This document shows, one piece after another, positions 14,062-26,900 of a stretch of DNA of 64,000 nt; position 1 is the first letter of the stretch, and every line of letters starts with the position of its first letter. The DNA lies in contig NC_092564.1 in assembly GCF_037975245.1 (NCBI RefSeq), forward strand, positions 22,843,984 to 22,907,983, given 5' to 3'. The position numbers were made by a program, and so were the translations under genes. The notes beneath the pieces were generated by a model. The model made no database searches. It was not told the origin of the DNA and saw only the letters and a program-made list of their open reading frames with translations. This DNA comes from Apostichopus japonicus (taxonomy: Eukaryota > Echinodermata > Holothuroidea > Aspidochirotida > Stichopodidae).

Positions 14062-14968
14062 TTATACTTGGTCTGGAAATGAAGGAACCCCCTGGGTCTG
14101 TATCTCGGAACTGTAAAGCTTCGGAGTTCCTCCCGGTTTGATATCTGTCCCTGAAACTTTTCCTTCATCTCCACTTCTAACCTTCTCCACTTCGAAATAT
14201 TCTGGGGTGATATCACTCGACTGATGATATTCTCTTGAATCGACAACCTCTTTCACTTTTTGGTTGTTTGGGGTTTCTTCAATAATTACCAATAGAGTTG
14301 TCTGATCTGGGTCATCTCCTCTCGCCTTATCATCCTGGACATGCAAGACACTTTCGTAAGAGTTTTTCGATTGCCCGCGGTTGTTGGTTGTTTCCTCATC
14401 TTTTTGATCACTACTAAGGGGAGTGTCCTGGTATGCACATGCATCTTCTGCAACCTTACAATACTCGCTGTCATCTTTCGAGCTCTTCATCTCACTCACC
14501 TCCATCTTGCTGTCAGTGGCCGATGTAGACTTCATCAATGCGGAAGACTCTCCCTTTGACAACGACGGTAATCCTGTGGACATGGATGAGGTTCCAAAGC
14601 TTGTCCTGGTCCGACAAACACGCAACCAACCAATCCATATGGCTCTGACGTCAGGCTGGCAAACACCAAAGAAGACAAAGATACAGAATCCTTGTAGTGA
14701 GTTAAAGATGCAAAATAAAATGTTGAAAAGTGTTTTGAGTCCCAAAATGGAGACATATCCAAAGATCCAAGTCATTCCAAGTAAAACAGCAATTACGATT
14801 GCATTCTGAAACCGAAGGAGCATCTCTCTGCTTTTATTATCCATTTGAGCAACTTTCTTCCTCCCACATGTCAATTTGGTGATCACCAGGATGAATATTA
14901 TGAAATTGCATGCCAATAATCCAAATACAAATATCAGAAAGACAAGTGTTTCTGAACGTGGAAAACAA
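14062..14968 (-). CDS. Receptor last exon: TM5-TM7 and cytoplasmic tail
   Basis: The acceptor is TTTGCAG, and the exon holds 907 bp up to a TGA stop. It encodes TM5 (LVFLIFVFGLL, then FIIFILVI), TM6 with the family motif GMTWIFGY, TM7 (FNILFCIFNSLQGFCIFVFF) and a tail of about 199 residues rich in Ser, Thr, Asp and Glu. The last residues, PDQV, fit a class III PDZ ligand pattern (acidic, any, hydrophobic). No clear AATAAA is seen on the minus strand in the 1 kb after the stop, so the 3' UTR end is not marked. Confidence 0.93.
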
Positions 14969-17900
14969 CTGCAAAGGAAAAGAAAATCAATGCATTTTTA
15001 ATTTATTGGTATGAATTTTTTTTAAATAGTTTGCAATAATCACAGGTATCATGAAATGGACTGTACACATAGGAAATCAAACCCAACAACATTGTCCATC
15101 ATCAAAAATCAATAAACTGTTCCTTACTACAAATCTGTTGTATTGGAAGGTAACTAGTTTACTGGTGGATAAGTTACACCAAAAGTGATGATATCTCCGA
15201 TACATGTCCATGAATCATTCGCATACGCCAATGGAATATTACCTTGACAAACAATGTAACACCGTATGTTTAAGAAAACATATTGCACAATGTTGAATCA
15301 AAAACCCCTTTCAATGTCTTGTCCCTAACTCAAAACATGGTGGATAATAATAACGTAATGTGGTGGATAAAATATGTCAGATGATGACATCATTCACTCT
15401 GCTGTTTTCAGATGATTGCCCGATACATCCTCAAATGTGACAAAAGGCTAAATGACAGATATACCGTAGTTAAGACGTAAACATGCAAACTATTCCACCA
15501 TTCTTCTTAAGCAGTCAACGTTATCCAACTGAATATCTCATGAAATGTAATTTTCGTTTGTCAAATACTAAACTTCTAAGTTTACGAAAATGCAATCTCT
15601 CTATCGTATAGAATTATAATAATGCAATAAACAAACCAAGGTGTCCTCTTTAAATCTGTCATTATTATATGGTTTAACTCATATTATGCTGGCGTTTTTT
15701 TTAAATCTGTCATTATTATATGGTTTAACTCATAATGTGCTACTCACCTTGTAGATTAAATCAACTTACATCATATTATGAACGTGATTTTGTTTGCAAT
15801 TAAATATCTTATTGAAATGGAATCTCACAATTCATGGCGACAATTTAAATTACCACTCTGAAATTGTCATTTCTGGTAGCAGAAAAATCCCTAAAATAAC
15901 TCTACTCGTTGACCTGTTTAGGCAAATTAATGCAACTGAGTTTCGAGATTCAAAATTCACTTTTGACCGTTCTCTTAATATTAACTAGTTGCTTATACCT
16001 GGGTGAATGCCAAATAGCTGTCTCAACCCGACAGCTATGTGTGCCAACAGCAAAATTATGAAACGACCAAAAGTTGATATGAATTAATTTATGACATATT
16101 TAATCTTTATTAACCTGCGTCAACAACCAAGACCCTCGTAAAGGAATAAATGTTGACAGAATTTTAATCTTTGTACGACATAATCCAAGAAAAAAAATGT
16201 GAGTGCTCTTAATTTTTCTACAGCTATTTTGGTTTTCAAGACTTTAAGACTCCTTTAAAATATGCTAGATCTCTTGGATGCTCCTTTAAGGCTAACTTCA
16301 ATGCAGGCCTAAATGTTAATATTCATCCATTGCTTTTTATAAATTCTAGTTACTCAAAGAAAACAGCTCAGTTTTGTTTCCTCCTAGCTGGATTACTGCA
16401 ACAGTTTGTATGTGAATTTACCAGTTTCTCAGATAGCTCCCCTTCAGAGAATTCAGAACGCTGCTGCGTGCCTAATCTCACTCACTAAAGTTTGATCTCA
16501 TCACTCCTGTACTCCATCCATTGCCTTCTCATCTCTCAGCGCATCCAGTTTAAGATCCTACTTCTCACCTACAAATAGATCAACGGGCTTGCCCCTCAAT
16601 ATATCACTAACCTTCTTACTCCTTTGCAGTGGTCAACTACAGTTAGGCTTTGCTCCTCCTATCATGCGCATTTGCAATTAACTCCTGGTCCACGTACCCG
16701 CACTCGTTATGGCGATCGTGCCTTTTCTGTCGCTGCCCCTTCTCTTTGGAACGAACTCCTATTTCCCGTTCATGACTCTCCCTCCCTTTGCTTTTTCAAG
16801 AGACAACTTAAAAATTTCTGTTTGATTCTTACTTTCTTTTTGTCTTTGGACGTTTCCTTTGTCTCTTTCCTACTTTGTAAAGCACTTTGAAATGCTGTAT
16901 TAAGCGCTATATAAATGTTATTTTAATATTATAATTATCTTTTTAAGTTTGTATAAACAATAGGGCATCTTTTACATTGAACGCAATTGTAAAGACACTG
17001 TAAACATGTTATTTGAGGCATTTTCCATTGAGATTGTGTTACATCCAAGAACATGGCCTATGATGATCTATGTATTAGACTATCTAGTCCAGTCACTTTT
17101 ATTGATGAACCCAAACTGTTTAAGGAGTAGTTTCTCAAAATTAAATCTGTTATATAAGTACTATCAGGTCTACTGGAAGACCAAATTTAATTTAATTTGA
17201 CATATATTTAAATTTTGTTTCATACCGTTCATTAGCTATGATCTGATGTAGGATTATTGCAACATGGGAAACTTACTAATCACAACTTGCATACGAGTCT
17301 GGTGAACACGACACACATGCAATAACAATCACAGCTGGAGCACCTGCAAATAGAAAATATGTATAAAATATTAACTGCTTACATGCTCTCTTAGTCATGG
17401 TTTCTTTGCAAGTGTAATACCCCTAAAAAAGAAACAAATATATCCATCACCTTTATTCATGAGATAGTGCTTGGTCGGATTTTAATTTACTCCCTCCAGA
17501 TCATTATTCTAATCAATATGTTGTTAATAATTCATATAAAATTTAATAAATGATATTATTTACTCAATATTTTAATGTCAAAGAATGCTTATAAAGTAAA
17601 GGATTTCTTTAATGATAATGCTATGGCCTTAACCCATACTGCATCCACCACAAACTTTGATTAAAAATAATTTCCCATTTACTTTTTATTATGGAATTTT
17701 AGCAGCAATCCCCAGAGAGTGGAAAGCAAATGTAAGGCATATTGAAAGCCCTACTGATAATGTTCTACATTTGATAAGTTTTACAATTAACTTATGCCCT
17801 ACTATATTTACTAATATGTCCTTTTTTAACCAAAACTTATGCACCCTATACCCCCTTCCACCAGAGCTGTCTCTAACTATGGAGAACAAATTGGTAACTT

Positions 17901-20900
17901 CAATGGCAACTGGATTAATGTGTCCATGCTTCCTTTTGTAGCTATTAGAGATACCAAAGTTCAATATTTTCAGTTAACATTTATTAATAGAAATATTGAT
18001 ACTAACTCTTCTTTACATAAAATTAAACTCTCCCATACCTACATTCTGTAATTCTAAGGACACCTTTTGGTCCTGTCCAGTTACTCAAATATTTGGCAAG
18101 CTATTTCTACAACATGTCTTAGAAGCTTATAAGATGGACCTTAATTTGGAATATGTTAATTTTGGTTCTTAAATGAAATTAAGAACTGTATGCAAACTAT
18201 GTTATTTTCAACTGTAAAATAAATAATGAAATTCCTGAAGCATCAATTTTCCAATATAACTCCCATGCACTTTTTGTTTGTACAAGTAGAGGGACACATC
18301 CTTTATAAATTATGAATTGCACATTTTATGTTTCCAAGATATTTTAACTGATTGTGTAAAGCTATATTTGCAAGATGTCTCAAAGGCAAGTTTGACGTTA
18401 ATTTGTAAAAGGTGAAGTTTGGTTTCATGTATGAAATTAAGAACCTGATAAACTTTTTCATACTGTAGGAAAAATTATTTTCATTAATTTTTTAAAGTTA
18501 ATCTGTTTAGAAAGTTGAAATTTGCAAAAGTGTTGATGACTTCTACTTTGTAAATAATGTATAAATTATCAAATCAGACAATTGATTCATTTCACGGTGT
18601 AACAAACAACACAGAAGTCAATAAATGAGATTTGGCATGCTGTGGGTAGTCTACGCTAGGGCTCCAGGGCATTTATATTACAAACATGAAAAAGTGGCAT
18701 TTTATATGTCCACCCACGGTGGCAAAGAGCAAAGAGCACACCGTACAAAAGAGAGTCGTTCGATGAGCAATTGAACACATGCTCATATCAGAATAGGCCA
18801 AAAAAAAAAGGACGCTTAGTTGACCCCTATACACTGGACATGTTGAAAACCCTATAATTTGAATACAAGGTCAAGTCAAAATGAAAAGAAAGCGACAGTT
18901 TTTTATTTATTTATTATTTTATATAATGAATTTGTGCAACATTCCGCCAACCAATAAAATACTGGTGATACAATATAGCAGTGATATCTTTAGTGCATCA
19001 CTACTTTGGTTCCCATAACAGTGAGGAGACTGAAGGAACCCGTTCCGACAAACCTCATTTCGAATAATTCATCATACCATTATTTTTTGTTTTGACATTT
19101 GAACATCAACAAAACTTCAGAGTAAGCACGAGAAGTAATGAACTGTCAATATTCAAAAGATGATTCTTCAAAGATACAAATATGGATTTATGAAGTCATA
19201 TACATCTCGATTATTACGGTGACCCTTATCAGTAAACCTTGCTACTATATCCTCGTATTTGTCTACGACTCCGATGTAAGAGATAATACAAATAGTAATG
19301 TCCACACACGTGAGAGTTAAACTATTGTAATGGCCGTGTGTCGTAACAAACAACTTCGTTTAGAAAAAAACGTGCACTGCCTGGTTGTTGGCCAAATGAA
19401 TCAAAATATTCCATGACGGTGCGGCCTTGAACAAGCACGCCTACAGTAGGTGTTTTGTGATGCTGTACGATACAAAGCCTTTGTTATTTCTTTCTTCAGA
19501 TCGATCGTATAGTCACCCACGTCTCTTTGACAACTTACACATCGTTTTCATCGTCCTCCTCCTCATCATCACTTTCCTATTTGTTCTTCAGACCATGACG
19601 TAAAACCTTCTTTATGGCCTTATTGAGTTGGCTCAAGGTCATCCAAGTTTCTACCGCATCGTACACATTATCACCCTCCTCCTCCTTGTCACTTTTTTCT
19701 TTGTTCTTCATTCCATGATGTAATATCTTTGACATTGCCTTATTGAGTTCGAGCAAGTGCATCCAAGTCTCCACGGCATCATACGTACGTTTACCATCCT
19801 CGTCATCGTCACCATCATCATCCTCACTACTACTACTAGTACCGTCTGATGTTTCACTCGGCTCATCCGAACTATTATGTTCATTACTACCCTCAGTATC
19901 CACCAGGTCATTGCCTTCTTCACTGCGGTCATCGGTCGAACCACTTTCACGATGTTTGTATTTCACGCTGACACGACGCATATTCACATAACGCTCTTTA
20001 CCGTTTACATTGTCAGTGTCATCCTCGCTGTCAGTAATCATTCCCGCCTTTTGATTACTAGCGTGAATGATAGATTCATGTCCACGAAGATTGAAATGAC
20101 GGTTAAATTCTTTATTGCATATTTTACAATGAAATCTCATCTTGAGAGGGTTTACTTCTTGGTGTCATGAGAGCTTTTAACCAAAATGTGAATGATATAC
20201 TTTTTGAATATATCAATATGAGCACGGACTCAATTGCTCATCTAAACGACTCTCTCTTGCTCACGCTGTGCTCTTTTGCTCTTTGAGTCACTCATTTTAT
20301 GCTCGCATTGCTCACGTTGTGCTCTATTGCTCACGGTGTGCTTTTTTGTTCTTTGAGTCACTCATTTTATGCTCGCGTTGCTCACGGTGTGCTCTTTTGC
20401 TCACGGTGTGCTCTTTTGCTCACGGTGTGCTCTTTTACTCTTTGAGTCATTCATTTTGTGCTCGCGTGCTCATGACATGAACCACATCATGCCTTTTTCT
20501 TGTTGCCTATCTAATATGAGCACTTGCTCAATTGCTCATCTAAACGAAATTGCTCTTTGAGTCACTCATATTGTGCTCGCGTGCTCATCACAGTTAAGGG
20601 TGTGATCTAAACAACGCCCGTTTACCCTCCTCATGACATTACCAGTCTTTCATGACGAATTGAAGTTCCTTTCTAATCGAGTGGAGACTTAACGAAAATG
20701 CGTGTTCTTAAAATGAAGCAAAAATAAATAAATAAAAGCCAAAGACAAAACTTTCAAAGCATGCAAGTTTATTATCTCTCTCCTAAATATATGGGCCTGC
20801 TTACCGTGAATAAAACCAGACCATCAAATTGGAGACAACCTCTTTTTGGAGATTTATCCTTAGTGAATATGCACGTTACGAAAACGGGTAAAAACAAATC

Positions 20901-23900
20901 AATACAAAATAGACACAAAGACACAGATTGCATGTTTAACGGAGAAAGGCTCGCTCTTTCTGGATTATTCAGTGGCCCTTAAAATAGCCGTTAAATTTGA
21001 TCAATCTCTTTCAGTTCATAAACTAACGACCTCTTTGTTATACATAAGGCGTGTCCAGGATACTAAATATACGCTGGTCTCGTTGTGATCATGAACACAA
21101 AGGATATTACAATTAGACACCTACCAGTCATAATTATTATTTTCTTAATGAGCGAAGGCTTATTCGTTATCCATGTTATCAAGTACCATTAAACATACAG
21201 ATAAAACTTCAGCGACCTAAAATAAGTATGCTGATCGTTTTAATGCAATAGCCTATGCCTGCGCTTAGATTATCACTAAAGTAACTAGGATCAAAGAGGA
21301 AACATTCTGGTCATTTCCCCCCCCCCCCCCCTTTATTCGTTACCGGTATTCAAGTGACCATTCTGTACGTGGAAATTTCATGCAGGATTTGTTCAACAGG
21401 ATGGCATATTGCCTTTAATCAATTTAAACACTTAGACCTTCTTCCTCCCCCTCAATTAATCTACCAGAATATCACTAAAAAGTTTCCAATAATATGCTGG
21501 TTCATGGAATATAACGGGGAAATGTTGCTCGTTCTTAAAACGTTAAAATCCCCACACGCGTTGACTGAGTTATAGGAGACAAAGAATTTCACATTCGTTC
21601 ACCTCACGAATATTATCAGTAGCTATATTATAGTATATTGAACAGGTCTTAAACGATTCGGATATCCAAATATAATATTATATTACTATACCAAAACTGT
21701 GGGCCTATACTAATTTACCTCTCGATTTATGAATTTCTTCCGTCTAATTGTTGAAAACTTTCAAGAATGTGATTCAAATAAACCTGCTTAAGGTACTATC
21801 ATGCGATCTCATATAGTTACCGTACTGGTGGGCGATCAATACATATATACATATATCAATAGATATCTTCATCAATCCAATCATGGTTGGAAATGACCTA
21901 TGACTGTGGGCAATCTTTGGTGGCTACATCTCAGTTATCGGGAATTTGGGTCCGTTACAAAGTAGGATTGCACGGGTGAGATCATTGATGGCTACATCTC
22001 AGTGACAGAAAATCTCAACTGATAACAAATTGGGAATTTGGGTCTGTTACAAAGTAGGATTGCACGGGTGAGATCATTGATGGCTACATCTCAGTGACAG
22101 AAAATCTCAACTGGTAACAAATTGGGATTGCACGGGTGCCATCATAATGGGTACATCTCTCCGGGGGTACATCACAAGTTGGGATTTCACGGGTGCCATC
22201 TTAGAGGGTACATCTATTATGGCAATCAAGATATATCCAAAATTAGGATTGCACCGGTGCGATCCGGGGCCCTCTATACTACTAAGATGAAGGTAGAAGT
22301 TAAGGCTGACCCCTCTACAACCAACCGATGAAAGTTGTAGAGTGGTCAGCCTTATCTTCTACCTCCCCATCCCAAACCCCCCTCCCTAACACTCTCGCTC
22401 TAATTGGATAGCAAAGCAACATAGAAGAATAGCAAAGCTTCCACAGTCAACACCATATCTAGAGGTTTTAAACTTTGGTGAACAAAACTTCACAATACAA
22501 AACTATTGACAAATGTCGGGAAAACGACAATGCAACCCCTATCAACTATTAAATATAAAGGTTGCTTGTAGGGTTAGAACAAAAGACTAGTACATCATTA
22601 CATATTGATGTGAACAGATACATAGAGTATGTATGAGAAAACTCACCCCATCCAATAACACACGCTTTCGGTAAGAAGTTGCGGATTGTGGAGTTGATAA
22701 CTTTGACAAAAAGTAGATACATGTTTACAGCCTCAATACTCATCCAAGTCACAGATGCAAGGAGGAAGAAGTGAGTGAGGGCGCCAAAGGAGACACAGAT
22801 ACCGTAACGACCCGTTTGATTGATACCGATGACGAAACAAAAGTACAGGCCAAGAAGACTGATGCTCAGGTTGAGAATTATCTGCTTAGGTCTATTGCTT
22901 CGTAGCTTCCTGTGGTAATATCAGAAAATTTCATTCTTAATCCTAATGATTCAACGGATGGATTTTAAACATAATTTTTTTATGTACGTTAGGGTTTTTA
23001 GTTCTTTTATCTCTGTTTCTTCTTCAAAATATTTTTTTTCTCGCAATATTTAACCATTAAAAAATGTCTAAACCTTTGTAATGTTCCTTTAGAGCACGTA
23101 GTTACGTATTGCCACATGCAACAGGTTAGCATACCTTCACCTGCAACTACAGTAGCTAGCAAACCTCCACCTGCAATTAGCTAGCATAACTGCACCTGCA
23201 ACTAGCTAGCATAACTCGATCCACCTGCAACTAGCTAGCCTAGCTCCACCTGTAATAAGCTAGAAGACCTTCACGGTTAAATCAGCTAGCTTACCTACTC
23301 ATGCATTTAGCTAGCGTACCTGCCCTTGTATTTAGCCAGCAATTACCTTCAACTGTATCTGGCTAACATACCTACACTTGCAAGCAGCATACTGTACCTA
23401 TACTCCTGGATTTAGGTAGCATACCTAACTCATGGATTTAGCTATCATACATTTACCTGTATTTCGCTAGCAATAAGCATACCTACTCCTGCAATAAGCT
23501 GGCATACTTTCACCTGTATGTAGGTAGCTTACCTACTCTTGCATTTAACTAGCATATCTCTACCTGCATTTGCTCAGAACGTTTATCACATCCGCATTAA
23601 TCGCAGAATTGCCAAGCACTCAAGGTTTATGCAGCTCGTTACGCTGACCAGCTGTTTTCTTTGCAAATTCCATAATGGCGTCAGTGCCTCGATCCTTGCC
23701 TTATTGCACATGTTAAGTCATTGCCTTGTAAAGTTACTAATTAATTGCTATTGACGATGCCCACACCACCCCGCCATAATGGTATCAAAATACTAGCCCA
23801 TGAAAACGAAAATACACCGCTGACCTTCTTAATCAACAAAACGGATCTTAGTCATAAAAAATATCTATAACAGGCTTACTTGCTAGAGAGGTAAGTTACT

Positions 23901-26900
23901 ATGATAACGATGAGGCCTATAACCGATATAACACATCCGATAATGCTAAATATGTCCAACGCTTTGCTCTCGATGCTGCCATGAACATCCTGAAATGAAA
24001 CAGACAAACAGAAATTTTGTTTTAGGACCAGCTGAATCATTTGCATTCCTTTACAGATAAACCACCACTTTTAACTAGAGTTTTAAGTTTCCACTACATG
24101 ATGCGGACAGTGAAGAATTGGTTCTACAGCGGTTACTTTATTTGTTAAGTTAGAACAAATTGGGTTACCTTTTTACTTTCTACAAAAAAAGTTGTGTCAG
24201 TATAACAGTGTCACAGTGTGGTTCATAAATGAACATAGGCATTTGAGCATGGTTTAATTCATAGTTGCTGCGTACTTACATGCGTATGCTGTATCATTCT
24301 ATGCCATAACATTGTATTATCTGATTCAAAAACTTTTATTTTAGTATTATGTTAACGACTCAGAACCAACAGTTGAAATGTTTGCTCAGGTTATTCCACA
24401 TATAGCAGAGTTGACCGAAATTATCAAGTATTTCATGTCATGTTTTACGTTGATAGTTTTGTAGAGACCATGCAGGACCAAGTACCATGATCTGTCGTTA
24501 CGTCAGTGATGACGACACGCAAATATGTCAATCTAATGTTATAATAAAAATATAGAATAATATAGAATAATATATATAGAATAAAATTTTCAATATGTAC
24601 AAGCTTAAGTATTTCATTCAATAGCTTTGATTTTCAAAAAGTGACGAAATATTGGAAAACTTAACAGAGTTGTCAAACTTTACTTCTGCTTTGATCATAA
24701 ACTCACCATCTCATCATTATACAATATTATCTCATTGTTACACAATAATTCATTGGACACTATTTCCTCATTATTGGACAACATTACCTTATTATTGGAC
24801 CATATTTTGTCATTATATGAGTATAGCAGGTCAAAACAGGTGTTTGAACTTGGTTGGCAATTTATAAAGTTTAAAGGAAAGTAATAGTGCCATCCTTTAC
24901 TTAAGTTACGTCACTCACTAACTTTGTCATGTTAAAGGGGACACAAGCCCATTTAATATGTAACCATATATGAAAGAGTTCTTTGAAAAGAACAGCTATG
25001 ACAAATCTTGGTCCGTTTGGGAGATATCTTAGTTTAAAAGTCATGTCAAGGAGCTGTCAGTTTTGTGAATCTTTGATGTTATATCGCTACTAGGATCTAA
25101 ACATTTACTTTCTCTTTCTATTTCTTTTTCTTACTTATTATTTGAGGTGAGAAATGTGAGAACAGTGTTGAAATGGAAACCAATGCCACCATTAGGTCAT
25201 GTTAAAAGATTCAATATTTTACATTCTGCATTTACAAAAGCCATATCAGGAAATAAACATTGCTGTTAATTAAAAGATCATGGAACTGAAGCATGGATGG
25301 CTCGATGAAATCATATTTAGACTTGAACAAGTCTTCAGCTTTGTTTGTGAAGGAACATAAAATATGATGACTGGGTTTGTGTCTCCTTTAACCAATTTTA
25401 AAAATGGAACTTGGACTATTCGATGAAAAGTAGATGGGGTAATTAGCTGTTGAGTAAATTCTTAAACTCACAACAAGAACAGCGAAGTTGGTGAGATGGT
25501 TGCTTTTACATCTGTAAGATCCATAATCCAGACCCCCTACCGTTGTAATTCCATCATCAGCCCATCCTTTCTCGGTTGTGTTCCAGTAAGCGCACCTTGT
25601 TTTTTTGCACCAAAGTGACTGAGAATTGCAAATGTAATTGAAAGCACAGTAGAACATTTACATGGAAATCAGCATCTTTTTGTGACTTCTTCTTTGTCTG
25701 TAAATTCGATAGCTAGATAATACTAAAACTTAATACGTTGTATAGCAATACTAGAACACTGGTAGTATACTTGTGGTAAATGTAACACACTAGTGATGAC
25801 AACATCGCATTTTTGGTAACCAAAGCGCGTTTGTGATGAATATCGAGTTCTAACCAAAACATAACGATGTCATCAATGGACATTGTTTGTAACACGATGA
25901 ATTGCCTGGTGATAACCAACACGAATTAAGTCATTACCAAAATTTTTGTAAAACGCCCAGGGCGCTCAATTGATGACTATAATGGTGCATTTTCAAGACT
26001 TACACGCAGCGAAGTGAAACTAGTACACGTGCTCGTCGGAACACATTCGGTTTCGGCAATATCATTTCTTGAAGCGCGTTCGTATACACTAATGATGAAG
26101 CCAACTTTAGCATATACTTGAGCATATACGCGCAGGTACTGCATTAAACTGCAGTGCTGTGAGAATTTGATGACGGCAATTTATTATGATGTTTATTTTT
26201 TTTTCTTAGTACAGAATTTAGTTGGATAAAACAATAACTGGGGCACGATTATAATGTTAACTTGGATTTAGTGGCAGGTAACTGGTGTTTCTTGCAGGAT
26301 ATTTGAAGTGGGAAATCGGGTGGAGAATGATATCGGAATATCCCATTTTGTGTGCAGCTACGATGTACCTTATCTGCTATGCACAATAAAAATATTCCTA
26401 CGTCGGCAAAATAAATGTATTTGGCGCCTTCAGCGCTGTAACATCATCTCTGTTGATAACCAAGTCGCATGAGTGATAAGCAGCGCAGCACATACTACCG
26501 GCAGTCAAGACCCATTGTCAAGACGCATAGGTGATAACCAAATCATAATGGTGATGTCTAAGAAAACCAGGGCACATTATTGAGAACTGCGAGCCAGAAC
26601 TAGTATCACCTTTTCTGCAAATTGAATTGGAGGAATGTTTGGTTGTAGGATTATAGTTTCACCAGACGGTAATCGTTTCGAATTTAACTGTAGGTTGATA
26701 GTTACTGCTATAACATACCTCTTTTGGATGACTTGTTGTCTCAATGTTGGATTCATCTGGAAGGTCCTTGATTTGAATGTCTGTTGTTGGAGATGCTGAG
26801 ATGATTAGGCTGTTGACTTTCTCGTTCTTCTTATTAGGGTCTTGAAAAAGTACAGCAGTTCGATGAACTGTAAACACTAGAGCAACGGTCACCCGAGACG

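Larger units (their letters stand above)
18732..20600 (-). mobile_element. TIR-bounded element carrying a zinc-finger gene
   Basis: Left end 18732-18800 and right block about 20210-20290 are inverted relatives. Outer to inner, both read caaagagc, then a gagcaca block, gagagtcgtt, atgagcaattga, and tgctcatat. On the right side the end is followed by a tandem array of gctcacggtgtgctcttttg-like units and a second tgctcaattgctcatctaaa block at about 20518-20545. A single intact reading frame (19577-20140, minus) lies between. No transposase signature was found, so class and mobility are unknown. Confidence 0.55.
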
